Below, in pieces: positions 1 to 9,179 of a DNA stretch of 32,500 nt. Location of the stretch: NCBI GenBank assembly GCA_030674155.1, contig JASPKP010000802.1, forward strand, positions 1 through 32,500. Reading direction: 5' to 3'. The notes under the pieces are model-generated. The model was not told the DNA's origin and ran no database searches. It saw only the letters and a program-made list of their open reading frames with translations. Position 1 is the stretch's first letter, and every line of letters starts with the position of its first letter. Origin of the DNA: Stramonita haemastoma (lineage: Eukaryota > Mollusca > Gastropoda > Neogastropoda > Muricidae). Position numbers and translations under genes: made by a program.

Positions 1-306
1 TTTTATTCTCTTATGTCGAGGATATTTATTTACTTTATTCTTTTATATTGAGAATAATGGGATAAGTACTCATGTGTTGTTTTTTTTACATTCAGTCCCC
101 ATTTGTGTGCAGTTGTGTAAATATTGTCATATGTTCCTACTGGCACACAATGGCCTACTCTTACGAAAAGCGGAACAGGATTTAACGTGTGCGCAAGATG
201 TTCTGCGTGCTTTCGCACACAGGGCCTCAGTTTACAGTCTCATACAAAAGACTTTTAGTGAGAGTGGAGTCAGTACTGATGTTAACTCCAGGGGAAAAAC
301 CCTGCT
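1..306 (-). mobile_element. tRNA-derived SINE, family 1, minus strand
   Basis: Read on the minus strand, this matches the body of the SINEs at 11617-12030 and 28612-28915. Shared blocks are CTGGAGTTAACATCAGT, a diverged core with GTGTGCGAA, and the block around GTAAGAGTAGGCCATTGTGTG. The 3' end carries the family tail, ATCCTCG followed by A-rich sequence with AATAAA-like motifs, and runs to or past the window edge. The tRNA-like head with polymerase III boxes is not recognisable, so this is a 5'-truncated copy. It is non-coding; short ORFs across it are incidental. Confidence 0.75.
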
Positions 307-342
307 AAATCTATATCTCTTGTTGTCTGTTTGTGACCGCAG

Positions 343-452
343 TTAGAATTTGCTATAAAGGACGTGATTTGGAGGCGACGGAAGATGAGCCAGAGGTGTC
401 TATGCCCAACACTCGAGACACGGAAGAGGAAAATCAGCCTGAAAACCCCTAA
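343..452 (+). CDS. Possible terminal coding exon of an unknown host gene
   Basis: A pyrimidine-rich stretch (about 310-340) ends in CAG at 340-342, like a splice acceptor. From there the frame with codons at 345, 348 and so on is open to TAA at 450-452. It gives about 35 residues: a short basic start (RICYKGRD) and then an acidic, proline- and glutamate-rich tail (EATEDEPEVS, DTEEENQPENP). That composition resembles a C-terminal cytoplasmic or disordered tail more than repeat-derived sequence. It is in a different frame from the long LINE/(TC)n frame that also crosses this stretch. Upstream exons would lie outside the window, beyond the SINE at 1-306. I recognise no family. Splice-like CAG sites and short open frames arise by chance, so this is a hypothesis. 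Confidence 0.3.
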
Positions 453-504
453 GTCTTCGGATCATGGACACAGCTTCTGGCTTGGGTTGGTCACAGCCTC
501 TGTG

Positions 505-582
505 CCTCTTTCTCTTTCTTTGTCTCTCTCTCTGTCTCTGTCTCTCTCTGTGTCTCTGTTCTCTTCTCTCTCTTTCTTTTCT

Positions 583-656
<74 letters not shown>

Positions 657-713
657 GTCTCTCTCTGTCTCTGTCTCTCTCTGTCCTCTGTCTCTGGCTC
701 TGTCTCTGTCTCT

Positions 714-804
<91 letters not shown>

Positions 805-808
805 CCTG
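505..808. repeat. (TC)n microsatellite with TGTC interruptions
   Basis: About 300 bp of CT dinucleotide, interrupted by CTGT and CTTT variants in the first two thirds and nearly pure from about 720 to 800. It is open in several frames, so it produces artificial Ser/Leu-rich and Arg/Glu-rich ORFs on both strands. It directly abuts the 5' end of the recognisable LINE. Confidence 0.95.
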
Positions 809-810
809 TT

Positions 811-3402
811 ATGCTGACACTACGTAAAAGTAAAAATGATTTGTGTACTGCAAACACAAGCATTAAGAAATGGGTCAACAAATTAGTCTGGGATGATACA
901 AAGGAGGGTAGTTTTCTGTCAAATCTTTGTTCAGATGAAATGCAGGATATGTGTATGCATGCTTTTTCATTGCTAGACCATAATATTGATGGGGCATTGG
1001 AAACTTTCACTAATGCATTATTACAGGCCAGTGAATGTATGAGAAGGCGTGTCTGCATTGGGAATAACCAGCAAGATGCCCGTTGGTTTGACGCAGAATG
1101 TAAAGATGCTAAACATAAAGCACGACAATGTCTGTCAAAGTTCCGTCGGTCGAAGGGAGATAATGATCGATTTTTGTACGTAAAGGCACGAACAGACTAT
1201 AAAAAGTTGATTAAATGCAAAAAAACTAGACATAAGCGAGAAAAAGCCAAGTACTTGGCTTCTCTTGGTAAAAATAGCAAGCACTTTTGGAAAGAACTTA
1301 AGCAAGTTTCAGGAAGGCGAAAAACAAAAATCTGTAAAGATATAACTGATGATCAGTGGTTCAACCATTTTCAGCAATTGTTTAACGAAAACACAATAAA
1401 CACCAGTATGAGTCCAGCTACTGGCCTTGTACAAGCAGAAGGCAATGACTTAAGCTGTCAGCTTAATCAGCCTATCTCTGAAAAGGAAGTTGCTGATGCC
1501 TTACAACACTTAAAAAGAGGCAAGGCTTGTGGTGTTGATAACATCTTGGCAGAAATGTTAAAGCTAGCAGACAATCTGGCTGTGCACTTTTTAACCAAAT
1601 TGTTCAATATCTTGTTTGATAATAGTGTGTACCCAAATCAATGGGCAAAAGCCATTATTGTACCAATTCTGAAAAAGGGAGATGACAGTTTAACTGATAA
1701 TTACAGGGGAGTTTCTTTATTGAGCTTGACTAGTAAATGTTATACGTCGGTTCTAAACAAAAGACTTGTGCAGTGGGCTGAAGATCATGAAAAACTGACA
1801 GAGTCACAAGCTGGATTCAGAAGTGGCTATTCCACAGCAGATCATATTTTTACACTCCAAGCAGTAGTCGAGAAGTGTTTAGCAAAGAAAAGAGGAAAAC
1901 TTTATGCATGCTTTGTTGATCTGAGGAAAGCCTTTGACTCTGTTCAACGTCAGCCTTTGTTCAATATCATGAATCAAAATGGAATTCAGGGGAAATATCT
2001 AAATGCTGTTATTGCCATGTATGAATCGGTGGTGTCTTGTGTGCGTATCGAGAGCAGACTAACTGAATTTTTTGATTGTCCAATCGGTCTAAGACAGGGA
2101 TGTGTGTTGAGTCCGATATTGTTTTCATTGTATATAAATGAAGTAGCTTCAGCAGTTGATACTAACGGTCTTCATGGTATACAGTTGTTGCCCAGTTTTC
2201 TTGAATTGTATCTTCTTTTGTTTGCTGATGATATAGTTCTGTTATCATATACTGCGGATGGTTTACAAAACCAAATTAACAGTCTAGACAATGCATGTAC
2301 AAAAATGTTTTTGAATGTTAACATCGACAAGACAAAAGTTATGGTTTTTCGCAAAGGTGGATTTTTGGGTAAGAAGGAAAAATGGAAGTTAGGTGGCAGT
2401 GTATTAGAAGTGGTTAATAAATACAGTTATCTAGGATTTGTTTTTACCACAAGAATGAGCCTGAACAGAGGTGTAGATGCTCTTGCCATGAAAGGAAGGC
2501 ATGCATGTGTTGAATGCGTGAAACATATATCAAAACTAAATGACATTTCAAAGGATTGTTTTTTTCGAATTTTTGATGCGCAGGTACTGCCAATTCTCTT
2601 GTATGGGTCTGAGATGTGGGGTCTTCATAGACTGAGCAATATTGAAAAGATACATACCATGGCATGTAAACGTTTTCTAAACGTTCCACTTAGGGTACCA
2701 AATAAATTTGTTTATGGAGAAATAGGACGTTATCCATTATATGTAAACAGTGCAGTCAAGTGCATTCGATACTGGTTTAAGCTTTTAAAAATGGACATAG
2801 ATAGACTTCCCAAGCAAGCTTATCTAATGCTTGTTAACTTGGACGAATATGGCAAAACATGCTGGGTAACTTTACTTAAACATACCTTGTTTACTCTTGG
2901 TTTTGGGTATGCCTGGTTGGAGCAAGGAGTTGGTTGTGAACATACTTTTATATCGTTGTTTAAGCAAAGAATGATAGATGTATATTTACAAGAGTGGAAT
3001 GGGTCTATAGTGGCTAAAGACATATATCAGACATATAGACTGTTTAAAGCTGACTTTGGATGTGAACTTTATTTCGAATACATGGATATAAAATGTTTTA
3101 GGGATTGTTTAGTTAAGCTTCGTCTCGGCTTGCTACCAATTAATGGATCATCTTTCAGGAGAACTTTTAAGAAGGATACTGACTACATGTGTAAGTTGTG
3201 TAAGGTAGTGGAAGATGAAGAACATTTTATAAGAAATTGTATTCTGTATGAAAATCTAAGGTATAAGTACTTGGTCCCAATCGATCAACCATACGTAAAT
3301 GTGTTGAAATATGGCTCTGTATTTACCATTCGTAGGCTAAGTTTATATCTTTTCAATGCTTTAAAAATAAGGCAGGATTTTGTTGAAAACTTGGAGACTT
3401 GA
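811..3402 (+). CDS. LINE ORF2 remnant: reverse transcriptase plus zinc knuckle
   Basis: The product would copy element RNA into DNA at a nicked target. The ATG at 811 is the first codon outside the CT tract; the frame stays open upstream to 364, but only through (TC)n. Numbering residues from 364, LINE-like sequence begins near 150 with the basic linker between endonuclease and reverse transcriptase. The reverse transcriptase follows: DNYRGVSLLS, AGFRSGYS, motif A FVDLRKAFDS with Asp519, motif B GLRQGCVLSPILFS, and motif C LLFADDIVL with Asp622 and Asp623. All three catalytic aspartates are present. A C-terminal CCHC knuckle is seen as Cys943, Cys946, His954 and Cys959. There is no frameshift or internal stop to the TGA at 3400-3402, suggesting a fairly young copy. 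Without endonuclease and promoter it is probably immobile by itself. Confidence 0.88.
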   Translation: MLTLRKSKNDLCTANTSIKKWVNKLVWDDTKEGSFLSNLCSDEMQDMCMHAFSLLDHNIDGALETFTNALLQASECMRRRVCIGNNQQDARWFDAECKDAKHKARQCLSKFRRSKGDNDRFLYVKARTDYKKLIKCKKTRHKREKAKYLASLGKNSKHFWKELKQVSGRRKTKICKDITDDQWFNHFQQLFNENTINTSMSPATGLVQAEGNDLSCQLNQPISEKEVADALQHLKRGKACGVDNILAEMLKLADNLAVHFLTKLFNILFDNSVYPNQWAKAIIVPILKKGDDSLTDNYRGVSLLSLTSKCYTSVLNKRLVQWAEDHEKLTESQAGFRSGYSTADHIFTLQAVVEKCLAKKRGKLYACFVDLRKAFDSVQRQPLFNIMNQNGIQGKYLNAVIAMYESVVSCVRIESRLTEFFDCPIGLRQGCVLSPILFSLYINEVASAVDTNGLHGIQLLPSFLELYLLLFADDIVLLSYTADGLQNQINSLDNACTKMFLNVNIDKTKVMVFRKGGFLGKKEKWKLGGSVLEVVNKYSYLGFVFTTRMSLNRGVDALAMKGRHACVECVKHISKLNDISKDCFFRIFDAQVLPILLYGSEMWGLHRLSNIEKIHTMACKRFLNVPLRVPNKFVYGEIGRYPLYVNSAVKCIRYWFKLLKMDIDRLPKQAYLMLVNLDEYGKTCWVTLLKHTLFTLGFGYAWLEQGVGCEHTFISLFKQRMIDVYLQEWNGSIVAKDIYQTYRLFKADFGCELYFEYMDIKCFRDCLVKLRLGLLPINGSSFRRTFKKDTDYMCKLCKVVEDEEHFIRNCILYENLRYKYLVPIDQPYVNVLKYGSVFTIRRLSLYLFNALKIRQDFVENLET

Positions 3403-3608
3403 CAAACAAATAACATCATTTAAAAGAGGTCAGTTTAATCTAAAAGGACACATGTTCACACTTGATATGTTTTAGCAGTTGCCATATATGTCATGAGGTT
3501 TCATTTTATTTTTGCATTATTTGCTTTGCTTTGCTATGCTTTGTTTACCCCATTCTTGGGGCTGGTGGCCTGAAGAATAAATCTTGTTCATGTTCATGTT
3601 CATGTTCT
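3403..3608 (+). other. 3' untranslated region and GTTCAT tail of LINE 1
   Basis: AT-rich sequence follows the LINE stop codon. It contains AATAAA in GAAGAATAAATCTTG (about 3573-3587), which may serve as the polyadenylation signal, followed at once by the GTTCAT repeats. From 3609 to 3660 there are about 50 bp of unassigned sequence, then the satellite array. Confidence 0.6.
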
Positions 3609-6600
3609 CTGTCCACAGCGTCAATTTCTTCGTACATTAAATTTTCTGAATTCTGAAAGTTCTGAGGGAGTATGCATACGGTGCCATACTGTCCAGGTGC
3701 CTCGGGGTCTGAAACCGTGAAAAAGTCCGGGCAGGACGGGCCTGAAAACGGCTCTTTGGGTCCCGTCTCTGCCCCAAACCGCACCTTTTTGGCAGGGGGA
3801 TGGGTATGCATGCGCGCACGCGCGCGCGCGCTGGTGTTTGTCAGTGCGTTTGTTTGTGTGCGCGCATGTGGCGGCCACCCTGCAGTTTGCCCTGGTGCAT
3901 CATATGGCTGTGTATTGTCATTATTATTGTGCGCCCTGCTTGGTTTTCGGTGCGTACACTGTACCCGATTTCCTTGCCACAAACTAGCTTTCTCGGCTCT
4001 TGAGGGCTTCGGGGTCGCCACAAGTCCGGCGCCACACACGTCGGAGATGGTAGGGGAGGGAGTATGCATACGGTGCCATACTGTCCAGGTGCCTCGGGGT
4101 CTGAAACCGTGAAAAAGTCCGGGCAGGACGGGCCTGAAAACGGCTCTTTGGGTCCCGTCTCTGCCCCAAACCGCACCTTTTTGGCAGGGGGATGGGTATG
4201 CATGCGCGCACGCGCGCGCGCGCTGGTGTTTGTCAGTGCGTTTGTTTGTGTGCGCGCATGTGGCGGCCACCCTGCAGTTTGCCCTGGTGCATCATATGGC
4301 TGTGTATTGTCATTATTATTGTGCGCCCTGCTTGGTTTTCGGTGCGTACACTGTACCCGATTTCCTTGCCACAAACTAGCTTTCTCGGCTCTTGAGGGCT
4401 TCGGGGTCGCCACAAGTCCGGCGCCACACACGTCGGAGATGGTAGGGGAGGGAGTATGCATACGGTGCCATACTGTCCAGGTGCCTCGGGGTCTGAAACC
4501 GTGAAAAAGTCCGGGCAGGACGGGCCTGAAAACGGCTCTTTGGGTCCCGTCTCTGCCCGAAACCGCACCTTTTTGGCAGGGGGATGGGTATGCATGCGCG
4601 CACGCGCGCGCGCGCTGGTGTTTGTCAGTGCGTTTGTATGTGTGCGCGCATGTGGCGGCCACCCTGCAGTTTTGCCCTGGTGCATCATATGGCTGTGTAT
4701 TGTCATTATTATTGTGCGCCCTGCTTGGTTTTTGGTGCGTACACTGTACCCGATTTCCTTGCCACAAACTAGCTTTCTCGGCTCTTGAGGGCTTCGGGGT
4801 CGCCACAAGTCCGGCGCCACACACGTCGGAGATGGTAGGGGAGGGAGTATGCATACGGTGCCATACTGTCCAGGTGCCTCGGGGTCTGAAACCGTGAAAA
4901 AGTCCGGGCAGGACGGGCCTGAAAACGGCTCTTTGGGTCCCGTCTCTGCCCCAAACCGCACCTTTTTGGCAGGGGATGGGTATGCATGCGCGCACGCGCG
5001 CGCGCGCGCTGGTGTTTGTCAGTGCGTTTGTTTGTGTGCGCGCATTTGATGGCCACCCTGCAGTTTGCCCTGGTGCATCATATGGCTGTGTATTGTCATT
5101 ATTATTGTGCGCCCTGCTTGGTTTTCGGTGCGTACACCGTACCCGATTTCCTTGCCACAAACTAGCTTTCTCGGCTCTTGAGGGCTTTCGGGGTCGCCAC
5201 AAGTCCGGCGCCACACACGTCGGAGATGGTAGGGGAGGGAGTATGCATACGGTGCCATACTGTCCAGGTGCCTCGGGGTCTGAAACCGTGAAAAAGTCCG
5301 GGCAGGACGGGCCTGAAAACGGCTCTTTGGGTCCCGTCTCTGCCCCAAACCGCACCTTTTTGGCAGGGGGATGGGTATGCATGCGCGCACGCGCGCGCGC
5401 GCTGGTGTTTGTCAGTGCGTTTGTTTGTGTGCGCGCATGTGGCGGCCACCTGCAGTTTGCCCTGGTGCATCATATGGCTGTATATTGTCATTATTATTGT
5501 GCGCCCTGCTTGGTTTTCGGTGCGTACACTGTACCCGATTTCCGTGCCACAAACTAGCTTTCTCGGCTCTTGAGGGCTTCGGGTCGCCACAAGTCCGGCG
5601 CCACACACGTCGGAGATGGTAGGGGAGGGAGTATGCATACGGTGCCATACTGTCCAGGTGCCTCGGGGTCTGAAACCGTGAAAAAGTCCGGTCAGGACGG
5701 GCCTGAAAACGGCTCTTTGGGTCCCGTCTCTGCCCCAACCGCACCTTTTTGGCAGGGGGATGGGTATGCATGCGCGCACGCGCGCGCGCGCTGGTGTTTG
5801 TCAGTGCGTTTGTTTGTGTGCGTGCATGTGGCGGCCACCCTGCAGTTTGCCCTGGTGCATCATATAGCTGTGTATTGTCATTATTATTGTGCGCCCTGCT
5901 TGGTTTTCGGTGCGTACACTGTACCCGATTTCCTTGCCACAAACTAGCTTTCTCGGCTCTTGAGGGCTTCGGGGTCGCCACAAGTCCGGCGCCACACACG
6001 TCGGAGATGGTAGGGGAGGGAGTATGCATACGGTGCCATACTGTCCAGGTGCCTCGGGGTCTGAAACCGTGAAAAAGTCCGGGCAGGACGGGCCTGAAAA
6101 CGGCTCTTTGGGTCCCGTCTCTGCCCCAAACCGCACCTTTTTGGCAGGGGGATGGGTATGCATGCGCGCACGCACGCGCGCGCTGGTGTTTGTCAGTGCG
6201 TTTGTTTGTGTGCGCGCATGTGGCGGCCACCCTGCAGTTTGCCCTGGTGCATCATATGGCTGTATATTGTCATTATTATTGTGCGCCCTGCTTGGTTTTC
6301 GGTGCGTACACTGTACCCGATTTCCTTGCCACAAACTAGCTTTCTCGGCTCTTGAGGGCTTCGGGGTCGCCACAAGTCCGGCGCCACACACGTCGGAGAT
6401 GGTAGGGGAGGGAGTATGCATACGGTGCCATACTGTCCAGGTGCCTCGGGGTCTGAAACCGTGAAAAAGTCCGGGCAGGACGGGCCTGAAAACGGCTCTT
6501 TGGGTCCCGTCTCTGCCCCAAACCGCACCTTTTTGGCAGGGGATGGGTATGCATGCGCGCACGCGCGCGCGCGCTGGTGTTTGTCAGTGCGTTTGTTTGT

Positions 6601-7193
6601 GTGCGCGCATGTGGCGGCCACCCTGCAGTTTGCCCTGGTGCATCATATGGCTGTATATTGTCATTATTATTGTGCGCCCTGCTTGGTTTTCGGTGCGTAC
6701 ACTGTACCCGATTTCCTTGCCACAAACTAGCTTTCTCGGCTCTTGAGGGCTTCGGGTCGCCACAAGTCCGGCGCCACACACGTCGGAGATGGTAGGGGAG
6801 GGAGTATGCATACGGTGCCATACTGTCCAGGTGCCTCGGGGTCTGAAACCGTGAAAAAGTCCGGGCAGGACGGGCCTGAAAACGGCTCTTTGGGTCCCGT
6901 CTCTGCCCCAAACCGCACCTTTTTGGCAGGGGGATGGGTATGCATGCGCGCACGCGCGCGCGCGCGCTGGTGTTTGTCAGTGCGTTGTTTGTGTGCGCGC
7001 ATGTGCGGCCACCCTGCAGTTTGCCCTGTGCATCATATGGCTGTATATTGTCATTATTATTGTGCGCCCTGCTTGGTTTTCGGTGCGTACACTGTACCCG
7101 ATTTCCTGCCACAAACTAGCTTTCTCGCTCTTGAGGCTTCGGGGTCGCCACAAGTCCGGCGCCACACACGTCGGAGATGGTAGGGGAGGGAGT

Positions 7194-7448
7194 ATGCATA
7201 CGGTGCCATACTGTCCAGGTGCCTCGGGTCTGAAACCGTGAAAAAGTCCGGGCAGGACGGGCCTGAAAACGGCTCTTTGGTCCGTCTCTGCCCCAAATGT
7301 ATTGTCATTATTATTGTGCGCCCTGCTTGGTTTTCGGTGCGTACACTGTACCCGATTTCCTTGCCACAAACTACTTTCTCGCTCTTGAGGGCTTCGGGGT
7401 CGCCACAAGTCCGGCGCCACACACGTCGGAGATGGTAGGGGAGGGAGT
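7194..7448 (+). repeat. Short array unit with an internal deletion (255 bp)
   Basis: This unit jumps from CTGCCCCAAA directly to TGTATTGTCATT near 7297. About 137 bp of the normal unit is lost, including the GC-alternating tract and the GTGCATCATAT block. It is the only internal deletion of this size in the well-preserved part of the array. Confidence 0.85.
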
Positions 7449-8249
7449 ATGCATACGGTGCCATACTGTCCAGGTGCCTCGGGGTCTGAAACCGTGAAAA
7501 AGTCCGGGCAGGACGGGCCTGAAAACGGCTCTTTGGGTCCCGTCTCTGCCCCAAACCGCACCTTTTTGGCAGGGGGATGGGTATGCATGCGCGCACGCGC
7601 GCGCGCGCTGGTGTTTGTCAGTGCGTTTGTTTGTGTGCGCGCATGTGGCGGCCACCCTGCAGTTTGCCCTGGTGCATCATATGGCTGTATATTGTCATTA
7701 TTATTGTGCGCCCTGCTTGGTTTTCGGTGCGTACACTGTACCCGATTTCCTTGCCACAAACTAGCTTTCTCGCTCTTGAGGGCTTCGGGGTCGCCACAAG
7801 TCCGGCGCCACACACGTCGGAGATGGTAGGGGAGGGAGTATGCATACGGTGCCATACTGTCCAGGTGCCTCGGGGTCTGAAACCGTGAAAAAGTCCGGGC
7901 AGGACGGGCCTGAAAACGGCTCTTTGGGTCCCGTCTCTGCCCCAAACCGCACCTTTTTGGCAGGGGGATGGGTATGCATGCGCGCACGCGCGCGCGCGCG
8001 CTGGTGTTTGTCAGTGCGTTTGTTTGTGTGCGCGCATGTGGCGGCCACCCTGCAGTTTGCCCTGGTGCATCATATGGCTGTGATATTGTCATTATTATTG
8101 TGCGCCCTGCTTGGTTTTCGGTGCGTACACTGTACCCGATTTCCTTGCCACAAACTAGCTTTCTCGGCTCTTGAGGGCTTCGGGGTCGCCACAAGTCCGG
8201 CGCCACACACGTCGGAGATGGTAGGGGAGGGAGTATGCATACGGTGCCA

Positions 8250-8590
8250 TATGTCAGGTGTCGGGTCAACGTGTGCTGCGCTCTTGGGTGTCTCTGCAAA
8301 CCGCTTTGGGAGGGATGGTATGATGTCGCAGGCGCCGTGTGTTGTCAGTGCGTTGTTTGTGTGGCGCTGTGGCGCCCTGATACAACATAGGCATCTTTTG
8401 CCCTGTGTTTCGGTCGTACACTGTACCCGATTCCTTGCCACAAACACTCTCAGCTCTTATTCGGTCACAAGTCCGCGCCATGGAAGTGGAAATAGCATAT
8501 GTACTGTCTGCACGTCGACCGAAAAAGTCGGCAGAGCCTAAAACGCCTGTCGTTTGGATTTCGGATGTACACGCGCAGGGGGTTTTTGCT
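8250..8590 (+). repeat. Scrambled or compressed segment inside array A
   Basis: Landmarks of the unit still appear in order (TGTCAGTGCGTTGTTTGTGTG, cut here to its pieces TGTCAGTGCG and TTGTTTGTG, then GTACACTGTACCCGATTCC and CACAAGTCCGCGCCA). Many single bases and short runs between them are missing. The 563-bp interval from 8235 to 8798 seems to hold two compressed units. The pattern fits either very old copies or poor consensus sequence. Near-normal sequence resumes at about 8595. Confidence 0.6.
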
Positions 8591-9179
8591 TTGTTGTGTG
8601 CGCGCATGTGGCGGCCACCTGCAGTTTGCCCTGGTGCATCATATGGCTGTATATTGTCATTATTATTGTGCGCCCTGCTTGGTTTTCGGTGCGTACACTG
8701 TACCCGATTTCCTTGCCACAAACAGCTTTCTCGGCTCTTGAGGCTTCGGGTCGCCACAAGTCCGCGCCACACACGTCGGAGATGGTAGGGAGGGAGTATG
8801 CATACGGTGCCATACTGTCCAGGTGCCTCGGGTCTGAAACCGTGAAAAAGTCGGGCAGGACGGGCCTGAAAACGGCTCTTTGGGTCCCGTCTTGCCCCAA
8901 ACCGCACCTTTTTGGCAGGGGATGGGTATGCATGCGCGCACGCGCGCGCGCGCTGGTGTTTGTCAGTGCGTTTGTTTGTGTGCGCGCATGTGGCGGCAGC
9001 CTGCAGTTTGCCCTGGTGCATCATAGGCTGTATATTGTCATTATTATTGTGCGCCCTGCTTGGTTTTCGGTGCGTACACTGTACCCGATTTCCTTGCCAC
9101 AAACAAGCTTTCTCGCTCTTGAGGGCTTCGGGGTCGCCACAAGTCCGGCGCCACACACGTCGGAGATGGTAGGGGAGGG

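Larger units (their letters stand above)
809..3608 (+). mobile_element. 5'-truncated non-LTR retrotransposon (LINE 1)
   Basis: The element starts just after the (TC)n tract, has a long reverse-transcriptase ORF, then about 200 bp of 3' untranslated sequence. It ends in a short hexameric tail of three GTTCAT units (about 3584-3607), the kind of simple-repeat tail seen on many LINEs that insert by target-primed reverse transcription. No apurinic-like endonuclease domain precedes the reverse transcriptase, so at least the 5' half is missing. The clade cannot be fixed by eye; the layout resembles CR1/L2/Jockey-type elements. There is no poly(A) tail. Confidence 0.85.

Noticed and set aside
3403..3660. 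LINE 1 tail as part of the satellite array
   Set aside because: The GTTCAT tail ends near 3608 and the following 50 bp do not match any satellite unit; the array starts at about 3661.
3841..5382. 513-codon minus-strand ORF as a protein gene
   Set aside because: It follows the satellite unit in changing frames, shows no domain, and similar ORFs occur on both strands of the array.
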